Shown here: positions 54,895-63,514 of the stretch, one piece after another | How positions within the stretch are numbered: the stretch's first letter is position 1 | How the letters are laid out: each line of letters starts with the position of its first letter | NCBI GenBank assembly: GCA_001800315.1 | Contig: MGVE01000014.1 | Span: 1 to 64,000 of the forward strand | Length of the DNA stretch: 64,000 nt | Direction: 5' to 3' | Origin: Elusimicrobia bacterium RIFOXYA2_FULL_47_53 | GTDB taxonomy: Bacteria > Elusimicrobiota > Endomicrobiia > Endomicrobiales > XYA2-FULL-47-53 | The notes under the pieces: generated by a model | Seen by the model: only the letters and a program-made list of their open reading frames with translations | The model's database searches: none | Told to the model about the DNA's origin: nothing | Translations under genes and position numbers: made by a program

Positions 54895-55500
54895 ACGGTG
54901 AATATTTCACCGATTAAGTTATAAGTGAACGGAGGACTTCTTTGTGTCGTCATACCAGCGGACAGACTGTGTCGTAATGTCATCCTGAGCGTTAGCGAAG
55001 GATCGCGAAGTTATTGTTACCGTCGAGATGCTTCACTGCGTTCAGCATGACAACAGCTCAAAGCCCTCGTTTATGGCAGTTGCCACACAGTCTGGGAAGC
55101 TGGTATCCAGCGGTTTTTCTGGATCCCTGTGTGTGCTCACATCTCGCCCCGTTGCAAGCTTGTGCGGCTTATTCGCCGCACGCTGTCATTCCGGAATTGT
55201 TCAGTCCCGCGGCAAAAAATCACCCGTCTTTGGACGGGTGAAAAATGCTTCGCATTCGCCTGGGAGGCCGGCTGATTTTATTCAAAGCATTGGGCCGCCA
55301 CTCCGGAATACAGGACAATGGCATTTTGTTTATGACTCAAAGTAGTGGATCCCAGACTACTGCCTCTGGGATGACGGGACCGTCTTTGCCTGCCCGCCGA
55401 AGATTCAGTGGTGGGAAGCAATCTCGTCATTTCTGACGGAACAGCAAGATTGCTTCTCTCCCTGCGGGAGATCGCAATGACAGAGCGTTTTTAGGTGGGA
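54895..55500. repeat. Repeat cluster upstream of the barrel operon
   Basis: No gene. It holds 'CATCCTGAGCGTTAGCGAAGGATC' (about 54980), 'GATGCTTCACTGCGTTCAGCATG' (about 55027), a 'TCATTCCGGAA' element with the 92-bp nested insert (55190-55375) and 'TTGCTTCTCTCCCTGCGGGAGATCGCAATGAC' (about 55449-55480; hairpin core CTCCCTGCGGGAG). Open frames here are repeat-derived. Confidence 0.88.
55208..55299. mobile_element. 92-bp nested element (copy 2)
   Basis: Nearly identical to 39662-39753, with the same GCGGC/GCCGCC ends and CACCCGTC/GACGGGTG hairpin. It sits at the same point of a 'TCATTCCGG' host element. Confidence 0.75.
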
Positions 55501-55522
55501 CATGCGGGGTTCTTAATAAAAG

Positions 55523-55560
55523 AAAAAAGCCCGTGTACCTCATCGGCACACGGGCTTTTT
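55523..55560 (-). terminator. Terminator of the large barrel gene
   Basis: GCCCGTGT (55529-55536) / ACACGGGC (55548-55555), with A6 on one side and T5 on the other, so it can work in both directions. It lies 23 bases past the stop codon at 55583. Confidence 0.88.
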
Positions 55561-55582
55561 CTTAATCTTTTAAGTATTCCGC

Positions 55583-57649
55583 TTAGAAGTGGAATACAGC
55601 CTGTAGCGAAAGGCTTCTGTATGTATCAAGGTCAAATATGGTCTGCTCTCTGGTAGCCGCGCCCACATTCGCCGGTGTGTCAAGAACGGCATTTGCCGCC
55701 ACCGAAAGGCTCTTGGACACATTCCACTGTATACCATAGGTATAAAGCGTTGTGTGTGTTTCAGCGTAAGTCACTGAATCATTTGAGCTCGGCTGTGTGT
55801 CGGCATAAGTTGAAGGAGTTACGACAGCCGCTCCGGCCGGAGAAACGCTTGTTATCGTTCTGGCGGATTTGGTCACATTCTTCGTGACTGTCTTTGTTTT
55901 TGCCATTGAGTAAGATGTGCCGGCTCTGAAAAGCCATTTATCTTTGTAGAGAGGTATTTCCACGCCAACAGGCACTGTGTAGGTGACGGTCTGAGTCTCA
56001 GTTTTGGAAGCAATTTCGCCTTCCATAGTCTGGGACCATGAACCTTCGCCGAAGCCTACATCAGTTCCGAATCCATCTCCGCCGACGGGGCCGGGTTTGT
56101 TGCCAATGCCCACTGTGCCGGCGTTGTTTGCCGCGTTGCCGTCATCATAGACATAGCTGGTGGATGTGTTGAATTTCATTTTTGTGGCATCAGTCAGGGC
56201 AGTGTTTGTCTGAATAAAACCGCCAAGAGCAAGCTTGACATTTTCAAGCGCTTTGAACTCAATCTTCGCGCCGAGGTCAAGGTTTGTATTGGTGACATTG
56301 CCTTCAGTTGTTATTGTTTCGTTGTATTCTTTTGTCCAGGTTCTGACTTCAGTAGTCACGGCCGGATTAACCGTTCTTGTATTGACATAATGACGGCTGG
56401 TCTGGCTGGCATCAAGCGGCTGGTTCACTGAGTCGTAGTGAACGACACCGGTGACATTAACTTTTTCCAGCTTGTAGGCGCCTTCAAGGTCAACCATGGG
56501 GCCCATGCCCGAACGGGTGTCCTTGAAGTCTGTTGTGGCTTTGCTGGCGGCAAGCAAATTGTATACGCCGTTCGCGGCAGCAGCAATATTGGCGGCTGAA
56601 GGAGCGGTAGCATAGTCAAATTTGCTTCTGTTTACTATGGATGTGGCGTAATCATAATACTGAGTGAGAACTGCAGCCGCGTTGTTGTATCCCTGGTCGT
56701 CTTTTGCGGCAACTGTTATAGCATTTTTCTCAAGTGTTCCCTGAGCAGCTCCGGTGATGTCAACAAGGCCGCCGGGGTTGATTGAAGTCCGGTATCTGGC
56801 GCCAAGGCCTACGGTGACCAGGAGTTCGTCCATCACGGGGTATCTGCCCTGAATTTTAAGATCCGTGGTAGCTGTTGAAGCTAAATCAACGCTGTTGTCG
56901 TCATACGCAATGTTGACCGTGTCGCCTTCACGGGCGCTTCCGGGCATACCTGCGTCTGTCGCTCCCTGATCCATAAGGTAACGGTCGGTGTAGGTCTTTG
57001 TGCCGCCGGTGGTAAGGATACTGGAGTTTGTTATGCGTGAAAGCCCGAAGCCGAGGTCAAGCCCCCTAACTATAAGGTCTTTTTTGGCTATTCCGGCGTT
57101 CCACTGAGTGTTTGTGGTGTTGGTCCAGTATTTAACATCGGTGTTCTCTGTCTTAACATCTTTTTTAGCGGTTTCAGTCGCTACGAAGGCGGTAAAGGTT
57201 TCACTTAGTATTTTGCCTTCTGAATCATTTCCGGCTACGCCGTCAAGGTTGTAGGTGGTTGATTTTCCGCCGTAATTCTGGAAAACAACTCCGACTTTGG
57301 AACCTTCAATCCCGAAATTGCCGAGAAGGTCGCCTGTGACGCCGATGAGCAGCGGGCTTAAGTTCGCGTTGCCCACATTGGAACCCCATTTAAGAGCTGT
57401 GGGATAGGTTGCATTTGAAGCAGCATAGTTTCTTGCGTTTGACCAGTTTGTGTAAAGGTTGTTGCCTGCGAAATCAATTAATTCAACGGGATAAATGCTA
57501 AGGATGTCAAGTTCGTTGTAGAACATGCCACCGGTTGCATTGTTCTGGTAGGAACCCAGGTTGTTTTGCGCGCTTGAGAGCGGAACATAGGCATATGAGT
57601 TTCCGGCTACAAACGCGAGAAGCGTGAACAGAGCTATTAGTTTCCTCAT
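55583..57649 (-). CDS. Large outer-membrane beta-barrel protein
   Basis: 688 aa. Signal peptide at about 1-20 (LIALFTLLAFVAGNSYA), then Asn/Thr-rich beta sequence and a terminal Phe (LQAVFHF) expected for outer-membrane insertion. The conserved start resembles the OmpP1/FadL or PorV-like style (NNLGSYQNNATGG) but is not decisive. Long Thr-rich runs (for example 460-480 and 575-600) suggest exposed loops. It has a strong ribosome site (AGGAGG), its own consensus promoter and its own terminator, so it is likely one of the most highly expressed proteins in the window, perhaps a major surface porin. Confidence 0.83.
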   Translation of the reverse strand: MRKLIALFTLLAFVAGNSYAYVPLSSAQNNLGSYQNNATGGMFYNELDILSIYPVELIDFAGNNLYTNWSNARNYAASNATYPTALKWGSNVGNANLSPLLIGVTGDLLGNFGIEGSKVGVVFQNYGGKSTTYNLDGVAGNDSEGKILSETFTAFVATETAKKDVKTENTDVKYWTNTTNTQWNAGIAKKDLIVRGLDLGFGLSRITNSSILTTGGTKTYTDRYLMDQGATDAGMPGSAREGDTVNIAYDDNSVDLASTATTDLKIQGRYPVMDELLVTVGLGARYRTSINPGGLVDITGAAQGTLEKNAITVAAKDDQGYNNAAAVLTQYYDYATSIVNRSKFDYATAPSAANIAAAANGVYNLLAASKATTDFKDTRSGMGPMVDLEGAYKLEKVNVTGVVHYDSVNQPLDASQTSRHYVNTRTVNPAVTTEVRTWTKEYNETITTEGNVTNTNLDLGAKIEFKALENVKLALGGFIQTNTALTDATKMKFNTSTSYVYDDGNAANNAGTVGIGNKPGPVGGDGFGTDVGFGEGSWSQTMEGEIASKTETQTVTYTVPVGVEIPLYKDKWLFRAGTSYSMAKTKTVTKNVTKSARTITSVSPAGAAVVTPSTYADTQPSSNDSVTYAETHTTLYTYGIQWNVSKSLSVAANAVLDTPANVGAATREQTIFDLDTYRSLSLQAVFHF

Positions 57650-57764
57650 GTATCTTCCTCCTGTTAGAATTGATGCTGCAAACTAGTCTTTTTTTGAGCA
57701 ATGCTGCCTGCTGATGCATCCCTCCTTTCTCTAAAGAGTAAAATTGCTGACGACTTATGGGTTA

Positions 57765-57793
57765 ATTCTATGAAATTAAATTTTTGTTGTCAA
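57765..57793 (-). promoter_or_regulatory. Strong promoter of the large barrel gene
   Basis: On the - strand: TTGACA (57793-57788), 17 bases, TAGAAT (57770-57765). The leader from there to ATG 57649 is about 110 bases. Confidence 0.78.
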
Positions 57794-57833
57794 CACTTGA
57801 AAAAAAATAAAGTACCGTTAAAAAACAATGAGT

Positions 57834-58511
57834 TTACTTATCGGAAGAACCGGCTGATTTTGAAAGGATAATAAGCCTTTCCTGGGCTCTTACGGCCCAC
57901 TGGGTGGCGGGGTAGAGCGAGGCTATTTTTTCGTAGGAGGCCCTGGCCTCGTCGGGCGAGTTGGTGAGTTCATAGACCCGCGCAAGGGACTCAATTATTT
58001 TTGGCGCGATGAAATTGTCCGGGAATCTCGCGATAAAAGAATTGTAAGTCGCTATGGCCTGCTGGTATTTGCCGGCATCTTCCTGAGCCGAACCTAAAGC
58101 CGAGATGACCATGGGCATCAGCTCTTTCGGTTTTTCCCTTTCCGCCACAGGCAGCAGAATCTGTTCGGCTTCTTCAAATTTTTTCTGGGAGGAAAGATAT
58201 TCGGATTTTATCAGCCTGGCCTGTACCGAGGACGGAGTTCTCTGGTACTGGTTAATAACTTCGCTGATAAGTTTGTCCCCCTGTTCCGCCTGCCCCTGAT
58301 ACAAAAGGCTCTGGCCGAAAGCAAGCTTTTCGCCGGCCCTCGCGTTAAGCGTGTAAAACCGCGTGAAGAAAAAAATAACAAAAATTATAATTCCGGCGGC
58401 AGAGCCGGCGATGCTTAAGAAAAGCGTCCTGTTGGCTTTAATCCACTCCGCTGAGTTAAGCGCGAAGTCTGTAAGAGCGTCTTTCCTGATCTGTTTAGAA
58501 AACTCTGACAT
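57834..58511 (-). CDS. Membrane-anchored TPR protein (YfgM/BamD-like)
   Basis: 225 aa. A short cytoplasmic N-terminus is followed by one TM helix (about 31-51, LFLSIAGSAAGIIIFVIFFF). Then come TPR-like helix pairs: GQSLLYQGQAEQGDKL, ARLIKSEYLSSQKKFEEAE, YQQAIATYNSFIARFPDN and SPDEARASYEKIASLYP. The layout resembles YfgM-type or coiled periplasmic TPR proteins that hold chaperone or envelope complexes. Ribosome site AAGGAG. It lies two bases after the PHP gene, so the pair is co-transcribed. Confidence 0.85.
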   Translation of the reverse strand: MSEFSKQIRKDALTDFALNSAEWIKANRTLFLSIAGSAAGIIIFVIFFFTRFYTLNARAGEKLAFGQSLLYQGQAEQGDKLISEVINQYQRTPSSVQARLIKSEYLSSQKKFEEAEQILLPVAEREKPKELMPMVISALGSAQEDAGKYQQAIATYNSFIARFPDNFIAPKIIESLARVYELTNSPDEARASYEKIASLYPATQWAVRAQERLIILSKSAGSSDK

Positions 58512-58513
58512 TA

Positions 58514-59170
58514 TTATTTTCTCCTTGTTGCTTTTCTTATTATGTTTTCCGAATTGCGCCGCATCTCTGAAAAATCGGCGGACTTAAGGCCGGACACAGA
58601 AAGAATCTTTTTTATTTTCCCGGCATCAAGCAGATCGTCAGGCGAATGCGAATCGGTATTCAGCACAAGTTTTGCGCCGCATTCTTTTGCCCGCGCCGCG
58701 ACATGTTTGTTTGTTTTGTTGTGCCCGCGCCTGGTGGTTATTTCAAGGCAGACATTATTTTTCTTGGCCAGCAGGGCGTCCTGAGCGGAAATAAGCCCCG
58801 GGTGAGCCAGTATATCGGCTCCGGACAGGGCCGCGCTGCGGTTTGTGCCCGGAGGGACGGTTTCAGCCGTGGTTTCACCGTGGACTACTACGACTTTCGC
58901 GCCAAGCGCGCGGCATCTGGCGACGGCTTTTTTAATAAGTTTCGGAGGAACATAGGTGATTTCTATGCCGGGCAGAACGATTATGTTATAGTTTTTGGAA
59001 AGTTCGGCGGCCACGCGCCTGATCCTCGGGATAATAAAATCAAAATTTGAGAAATCCCCGTGGTCCGTAAGAGCCAGGCAGGAATAGCCCTTGACTTTCG
59101 CGCGGTAGACAAGCTCGGAAGGGATAAGGACGCCGTCAGAGAAGAATGAGTGGGTGTGTAAATCTATCAT
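58514..59170 (-). CDS. PHP-domain metal-dependent phosphoesterase
   Basis: 218 aa. PHP signature: IDLHTHSFFSDG at the start, ALTDHGDFSN, VLPGIEITYV, ILAHPG and LNTDSHSPDDLL. Members include histidinol phosphatase, 3',5'-nucleotide phosphatases and polymerase-linked nucleases; substrate here unknown. Cytoplasmic. First gene of a two-gene unit with the TPR protein. Confidence 0.9.
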   Translation of the reverse strand: MIDLHTHSFFSDGVLIPSELVYRAKVKGYSCLALTDHGDFSNFDFIIPRIRRVAAELSKNYNIIVLPGIEITYVPPKLIKKAVARCRALGAKVVVVHGETTAETVPPGTNRSAALSGADILAHPGLISAQDALLAKKNNVCLEITTRRGHNKTNKHVAARAKECGAKLVLNTDSHSPDDLLDAGKIKKILSVSGLKSADFSEMRRNSENIIRKATRRK

Positions 59171-59184
59171 TTGAGTGTTTTGAA

Positions 59185-59710
59185 ATTACAAAAACTGCTT
59201 TTCAAAGTATGCGCCCCAGAGAGGACTTGCCCGCCATTAAAGCATTGGCGGGTCCGCCGGAGTTGTTTTGCCGATAAGCCGAACAGGCTTGAATATTGGC
59301 AAAACAGTTAACGGCGGCGGAAACCTCACCTTCGGAACCTTATCCTTAGGACAGCGAGTGTTGCGACGAACAGGAGCAACGAGCCACGAGCGGGCACCGC
59401 AGCGGAGCGAGGATGCCCCAAAGATATCAAAAACTGCTTTTCAAAAAGTATGCGCCCCAGAGAGGACTTGCCCGCCATTAAAGCTTTGGCGGGTCCGCCG
59501 AAGTTGTTTTGCCGATAAGCCGAACAGGCTTGAATATTGGCAAAACAGTTAACGGTGGCGGAAACCTCACCTTCGGAACCTCATCCTTAGGACAGCGAGT
59601 GTTGCGACGAACAGGAGCAACGAGCCACGAGCGGGCACCACAGCGGAGCGAGGATGCCCAAAAGATATCAAAAACTGCTTTTCAAAAGTATGCGCCCCAG
59701 AGAGGACTTG
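59185..59710 (-). repeat. Tandem 240-bp units starting with the tRNA-Arg 3' end
   Basis: The last 20 bases of the tRNA-Arg gene plus its CA (TGCGCCCCAGAGAGGACTTG on the + strand) occur at 59210, 59451 and, in the real tRNA, 59691, that is 241 and 240 bases apart. Each is preceded by the same AAAACTGCTTTTCAAA. In the two extra units the tRNA sequence breaks off after GGACTTG, a CCCGCC..GGCGGG-containing insert follows, and a second tRNA-like piece (CCTTATCCTTAGGAC or CCTCATCCTTAGGAC) appears. Only the third copy folds as a tRNA. Confidence 0.88.
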
Positions 59711-59766
59711 AACCTCCAACCTTATCCTTAGGACGGATCTGCTCTATCCAGTTGAGCTACCAGGGC
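59693..59766 (-). tRNA. tRNA-Arg(CCT)
   Basis: 74 nt. Acceptor GCCCTGG pairs with CTGGGGC; D-arm GCTC/GAGC; anticodon loop GTCCTAA (anticodon CCT, reads AGG); T-arm GGAGG-TTCAAGT-CCTCT. Discriminator G followed by CA, so the CCA end is only partly encoded. A fragment of its 5' end (CTACCAGGGCAT on the + strand) recurs at 59871. Confidence 0.92.
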
Positions 59767-59963
59767 ATACGCAATCTTTCAAATAACCTGCATCAGAATA
59801 TTTTGGCGCTCACCAACTCGCGCCTGCCGCTGACTTGCGCTCGTTATTCCTCGCGCAGCGGCTAATTTCGCTACCAGGGCATATGAGCAAGTTTTAAGCT
59901 CACCGGGTTTTGACTTACAACTTACAACTTACAACTTATAACTTATAACTGTCAACTGTCTCA
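59767..59963. other. Gap with tRNA 5' fragment and short tandem repeats
   Basis: Holds a GC-rich hairpin-like stretch (59805-59870), the tRNA 5'-end fragment at 59871-59882 and a run of ACTTACA/ACTTATA heptamers (about 59912-59950). No gene seen. Confidence 0.7.
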
Positions 59964-60491
59964 CTAATATTGTATCAAAGAATATACTTCGTATTCTTTA
60001 AGGTTTTTTCGGCCTTCAAGGAAGTTCAGTTCAATAACAAAGGCTACGCCCTCAATTTTCCCTCCGAGCTTGTTCACAAGTTCGGCTGTAGCCTTGGCGG
60101 TTCCGCCTGTCGCGAGCAGATCATCAACAATCAGCACCTTCTCGCCTTTTGAAATGGCGTCTTCGTGTATCTCAAGGGTGTCCGTGCCGTATTCCAGCTG
60201 ATATGTGGCTGAAACTGTTTTTGAGGGGAGCTTGCCTTTTTTTCTGACCGGTACAAAACCGGCGTTCATGGCGTAAGCTACGGGAGTTCCGAAAATAAAC
60301 CCCCTGGATTCCATTCCGACCACTTTTGTTATGCCCTTGTCCTTAAATTTCGCGGCGAGCATATTCACCGTGCTTTTCAGGTGTTTCGGATTTTTTAAAA
60401 GAGTTGTTATATCTTTAAATAAAATGCCTTTTTTCGGGAAATCCGGCACATCTCTTATTGAATTTTTTAATTCCTGAAGATTATTGTCCAT
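59964..60491 (-). CDS. apt: Adenine phosphoribosyltransferase
   Basis: Salvages adenine to AMP using PRPP. 175 aa with the PRPP loop VLIVDDLLATGGTAKA, the N-terminal FPKKGILFKDITTLL and MESRGFIFGTPVAYA. Normal length. Ribosome site GGAGG. It lies ten bases after the sigma factor gene and is probably in one operon with it. Confidence 0.96.
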   Translation of the reverse strand: MDNNLQELKNSIRDVPDFPKKGILFKDITTLLKNPKHLKSTVNMLAAKFKDKGITKVVGMESRGFIFGTPVAYAMNAGFVPVRKKGKLPSKTVSATYQLEYGTDTLEIHEDAISKGEKVLIVDDLLATGGTAKATAELVNKLGGKIEGVAFVIELNFLEGRKNLKEYEVYSLIQY

Positions 60492-60501
60492 AACCGGCCT
60501 C

Positions 60502-61329
60502 CTACATCATTTTTAGCCGTAAAGCGGTGGCTTTAAGGCGGCGCAGAGCTCTTTCCTCAAGCTGTCTGACCCGCTCGCGGGAAAGCTTCATTTTTTTGCC
60601 GAGCTGTTCAAGAGAAAACTGTGTTTTACCGTCCAGGCCGAAACGAAGCTGTATTATTTCTTTTTCTCTCGGAGGGAGCTTTTCAAGGGCTTGGGAAATA
60701 TCCGCGTTCTGGCGGGATGTTTCCGAGGCAAATTCCGGCGTTGCCGTGCCCTTGTCGGTGATAATGTCTTTAATAAATATGCTCCCCTCTTCGTCAATGG
60801 GAGTTTCTATTGAGCTCGCGCCCTGTGAAACTTTGGACGCTCTCATAAGGCTTTCAATCTGTTTAAGCGAAAGGTGCAGGCGCTTCGCCATTTCAGCCAG
60901 GGTCGGGTTGCGTCCGAGCTTTTCCTGCATTCTCTTCCAGTTTTTTATCCAGCGGCTCAGGGCGTCCCAGACATGCGGAGGGATTCTAATGGTTTTCCCC
61001 TGCTCTTCCACGGCCCTTCTGACAGCCTGATCAATCCAATAAGTCGCGTAGGTTGAAAAGTGAATATTCTTTCTCGGGTCAAATTTTTCCACGGCCCTTA
61101 TCAGACCCATATTCCCCTCTTCAATCAGATCAAGGAAATCAAGGCCGGCCCTGAAGTATTTTTTCGCGGTCGGTATTACAAGGCGCAGATTTGCTTCTAC
61201 CAGGCGTTTCTGGGATTTCTTGTCGCCCTTGCTTGCTTTTTTCCAAAGCGCCGCAGTTTCCTCTTTTGAGAGGATGCCCATTCTTTTTATTTCTTTGAAG
61301 TAAAGTTGTACGGAATCAAACTTTTCCAT
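60502..61329 (-). CDS. RNA polymerase sigma-70 family factor (RpoD/RpoS-like)
   Basis: 275 aa. Region 1.2 begins [20 protein letters not shown]; region 2 reads [14 protein letters not shown]...[19 protein letters not shown] and [20 protein letters not shown]; region 3 starts TIRIPPHV; region 4 ends with [14 protein letters not shown] and the helix-turn-helix [27 protein letters not shown]. There is no region 1.1 and no long non-conserved insert, so it may be a group 2 (RpoS/SigB-like) factor rather than the main RpoD. Confidence 0.92.
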   Translation of the reverse strand: MEKFDSVQLYFKEIKRMGILSKEETAALWKKASKGDKKSQKRLVEANLRLVIPTAKKYFRAGLDFLDLIEEGNMGLIRAVEKFDPRKNIHFSTYATYWIDQAVRRAVEEQGKTIRIPPHVWDALSRWIKNWKRMQEKLGRNPTLAEMAKRLHLSLKQIESLMRASKVSQGASSIETPIDEEGSIFIKDIITDKGTATPEFASETSRQNADISQALEKLPPREKEIIQLRFGLDGKTQFSLEQLGKKMKLSRERVRQLEERALRRLKATALRLKMM

Positions 61330-61334
61330 AATAA

Positions 61335-61616
61335 TTAAAATATAATCTCAAATCCCGCCGTAGCGTTTTGCGGGGGCAATTCCAGCAGTTCTATTTTCTC
61401 CACCCTTGCCCGCGGATGCCCGGTTTTCAACTGCAAAATGAAAGTATCAATTTCCTTTGCGCTTCCCTGAGCCTCAACTTCCACGGCGCCGTTTGACAGG
61501 TTTCTGACGGATCCGGAAATGCCGGCGCTTTGCGCGGCTTCCTGAACAAACCAGCGGTAGCCTATTCCCTGAACCAATCCCACGCAGGTAATTTTATATC
61601 TCTTTGTTTCAGGCAT
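61335..61616 (-). CDS. Acylphosphatase
   Basis: 93 aa. Hydrolyses acyl phosphates. Active-site Arg in [15 protein letters not shown] and Asn in [18 protein letters not shown] use ATG 61616 because the longer open frame runs into the tRNA-Pro gene. Five bases before the sigma factor gene. Confidence 0.93.
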   Translation of the reverse strand: MPETKRYKITCVGLVQGIGYRWFVQEAAQSAGISGSVRNLSNGAVEVEAQGSAKEIDTFILQLKTGHPRARVEKIELLELPPQNATAGFEIIF

Positions 61617-61628
61617 TTTATAAGAATA

Positions 61629-61702
61629 TCGGGGTGACTGGATTTGAACCAGCGGCCTCACGGTCCCGAACCGTGCGCTCTAGCCAACTGAGCTACACCC
61701 CG
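61629..61702 (-). tRNA. tRNA-Pro(CGG)
   Basis: 74 nt. Acceptor CGGGGTG/CACCCCG; D-arm GCTC/GAGC; anticodon stem CACGG/CCGTG with loop TTCGGGA (anticodon CGG); T-arm GCTGG-TTCAAAT-CCAGT. Discriminator A; CCA not encoded. A terminal-inverted-repeat element begins two bases beyond its 5' end. Confidence 0.94.
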
Positions 61703-61704
61703 AC

Positions 61705-61865
61705 TATTTTGGCAAGGCCATATTTTTTTCTGTTGCAGAAACAACATTTGGGCTACGGCTTCGTCTTTCTCAGCTAACATAGCGATGCTATGTTTCGCTT
61801 CGCAATCCTCGCCTCGCCACAAATCTTGTTTCTTCACTACGAAAACATATGGCCTTGCCAAAATA
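61705..61865. mobile_element. Terminal-inverted-repeat element next to tRNA-Pro(CGG)
   Basis: Perfect 19-base inverted repeat TATTTTGGCAAGGCCATAT (61705-61723) and its complement at 61847-61865, with a further imperfect GAAACAA/TTGTTTC stem inside. 161 bp, no coding capacity. Confidence 0.8.
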
Positions 61866-62018
61866 CCGGAAAACCAGAAACTTCGCTACGAAAACATATG
61901 GCTTTGCCAAAATAACCGAAAACCGAAAAACTTGAGATCCGCTGCAAAACCGATCCCCTTTGCCAAAATACCGGAAAACCAGAAACTTCACTACGAAAAC
62001 ATATGGCCTTGCCAAAAA
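61852..62018. repeat. Alternating tandem repeats made of element ends
   Basis: Units of about 50 and 57 bases alternate. One ends CGAAAACATATGGCCTTGCC, the other GCAAAACCGATCCCCTTTGCC; both continue CAAAATA..CCGGAAAACC. The ends equal the right ends of the elements at 61705 and 63591. Confidence 0.82.
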
Positions 62019-62094
62019 TAGACGGCAACTACGGAATCCGGTTTTGCCTGATTCGCGAATTAGCCGATACTTCAATGAGCAGGAAAGGATTCTA

Positions 62095-62640
62095 CTAAAT
62101 ATTCACTGCAAGGTCAATCTAAATTGAATCCAGCGAGTTCAATGTGCCCAAGGTCTGACGGTGGAGATTTCACCAGGCATGTAAAGTCACCCTGAACGAA
62201 GTGAAGGGTCTCGTTTTTCATCCAACGACGAGATTCTTCTCTCCCTGCGGGAGATCGGAACGACGGCGTTTGTGGATTCGGGACAGAATATTTTAAGTTG
62301 TAAGCTTTAAGTGAACGGCGAACTTCGTCGTGTCGTCATACCAGCGGAAGCTGGTATCCAGAGGTTTTTCTGATCCCAGACTGAAGATTTTTGGGATGAC
62401 AGCTTTTCTGGATTCCTGCTTTCCAGACTGTGTCGTAACTGTCATTAACGAGGGCTTTGAACTGTTGTCATGCTGAACGCAGTGAAGCATCTCTACGGTA
62501 AAAATAACTTCGAGATCCTTCGCTTACGCTCAGGATGACATTGCCACACAGTCTGTTCGCAGGAATGACAGACTTTCTTTATGTCATTATAACCAGAAGG
62601 TAGTAGTCTGGGATCCACAAATAAAGTGAGAGGCCCCAAG
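62095..62640. repeat. Repeat-filled gap downstream of the DUF486 pseudogene
   Basis: No gene. It holds 'CTTCTCTCCCTGCGGGAGATC' (about 62234), 'CATACCAGCGGAAGCTGGTATCC' (about 62337), a 'GGATTCCTGC' half-element (about 62410) and 'CATGCTGAACGCAGTGAAGCATC' (about 62469), among fragments of the families listed for the other gaps. Confidence 0.82.
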
Positions 62641-63132
62641 CTACCATTTTTTGAACATGAAGAATGTGGCGCCAATTATCATTAAAAAACTTACAAGATA
62701 GTTCCATCTGAAATCTTCCTTCAAATAGAAAAAAGAAAATACGGCAAAAATCACTAAAGTTATTATTTCCTGAATCGTTTTTAACTGCGCGGCGGAAAAC
62801 TGATAATGGCCGATGCGGTTTGCCGGCACCTGAAAGCAATATTCCACAAACGCTATCCCCCAGCTGATGAGCACAACTTTTAACCCGGATTTTGCAATAG
62901 AGAGCGGTATTCTTCAAGCGATGCCGGATTTTTGTGTCCGCAAATAGCTCAACCGATGTCCCTGCATCGCTTTCGCTTTTTACGTCACAAAAGCCTCGGC
63001 CTCACTCGCCTCGGTACTCGCTTCTATTGCAAAACCCGGGTTTAAAAGCGGAGAGCTTTTATATTTTAAATGGCCGTACCAGGCGACGGTCATAAAAATA
63101 TTTGAAATAGTCAGAAGGATTATCGTTCTCAT
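62641..63132 (-). pseudogene. DUF486 membrane protein gene split by a small element
   Basis: The N-terminal part from ATG 63132 (MRTIILLTISNIFMTVAWYG) and the C-terminal part (LISWGIAFVEYC...QVPANRIG..., ending FMFKKW) are both typical of DUF486, a four-helix small multidrug-resistance-like membrane protein. A 157-bp element separates them. Removing it with one 5-bp target copy restores P-L-L-K-V-V-L-I-S in frame and a 109-aa protein, the usual family length. With the insert, translation meets a TAA about 20 codons in. So the gene is broken, and the loss looks recent because both halves are undamaged. Confidence 0.85.
62884..63040. mobile_element. 157-bp MITE-like insertion with TTTAA target duplication
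   Basis: Ends CCCGGATTTTGCAATAGA (left) and the complement of CCCGGGTTTTGCAATAGA (right): inverted repeats of about 22 bases with few mismatches. It is flanked on both sides by TTTAA (62879-62883 and 63041-63045). No open frame. The transposase family that would move it is not in the window. Confidence 0.85.
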
Positions 63133-63152
63133 TGATGGGCAGCCGGGGGTGT

Positions 63153-63494
63153 TTAGAGGAATTTTGTAAATTTGTTGTTTTTGTCCACATGGACATTCTG
63201 CGGTTTTACCTGCTTGTCGGAAAGCTCAAACCCCATGACAATTATTTCCTCGCCCTTTTTAATCAGATGGGCGGCCGCGCCGTTCATGCAGATTATCCCT
63301 GAATCGCGTTTGCCTGTCATTACATAGGTTTCAAGCCGCTGGCCGGTGGTATTGCTTACAACGAGCACTTTTTCCCCGGGCATAAAGCCGGCTCGCTGGA
63401 TTAAGTCCTCGTCAATAGTAATGCTTCCGATATAATTTACATCGGCTTCAGTTACAATTGCTTTATGAATTTTTGACCGTAAAAACCATCTCAT
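63153..63494 (-). CDS. panD: Aspartate 1-decarboxylase
   Basis: Makes beta-alanine for pantothenate/CoA. 113 aa from ATG 63494; upstream in-frame codons fall in the tRNA-Pro gene. The self-processing site is Gly-Ser in NYIGSITID, where Ser becomes the pyruvoyl group. KIHKAIVTEAD, the internal NGAAAHLIKKGEEIIVMGF and the C-terminal PQNVHVDKNNK are typical. Pyruvoyl enzymes also include psd in this window. Confidence 0.95.
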   Translation of the reverse strand: MRWFLRSKIHKAIVTEADVNYIGSITIDEDLIQRAGFMPGEKVLVVSNTTGQRLETYVMTGKRDSGIICMNGAAAHLIKKGEEIIVMGFELSDKQVKPQNVHVDKNNKFTKFL

Positions 63495-63514
63495 AATTAT
63501 TTGCCCGAAAAAAT

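Noticed and set aside
62579-62917. 112-aa open frame on the - strand
   Set aside because: It is out of frame with the DUF486 remnant in the same place and begins in the inserted element.
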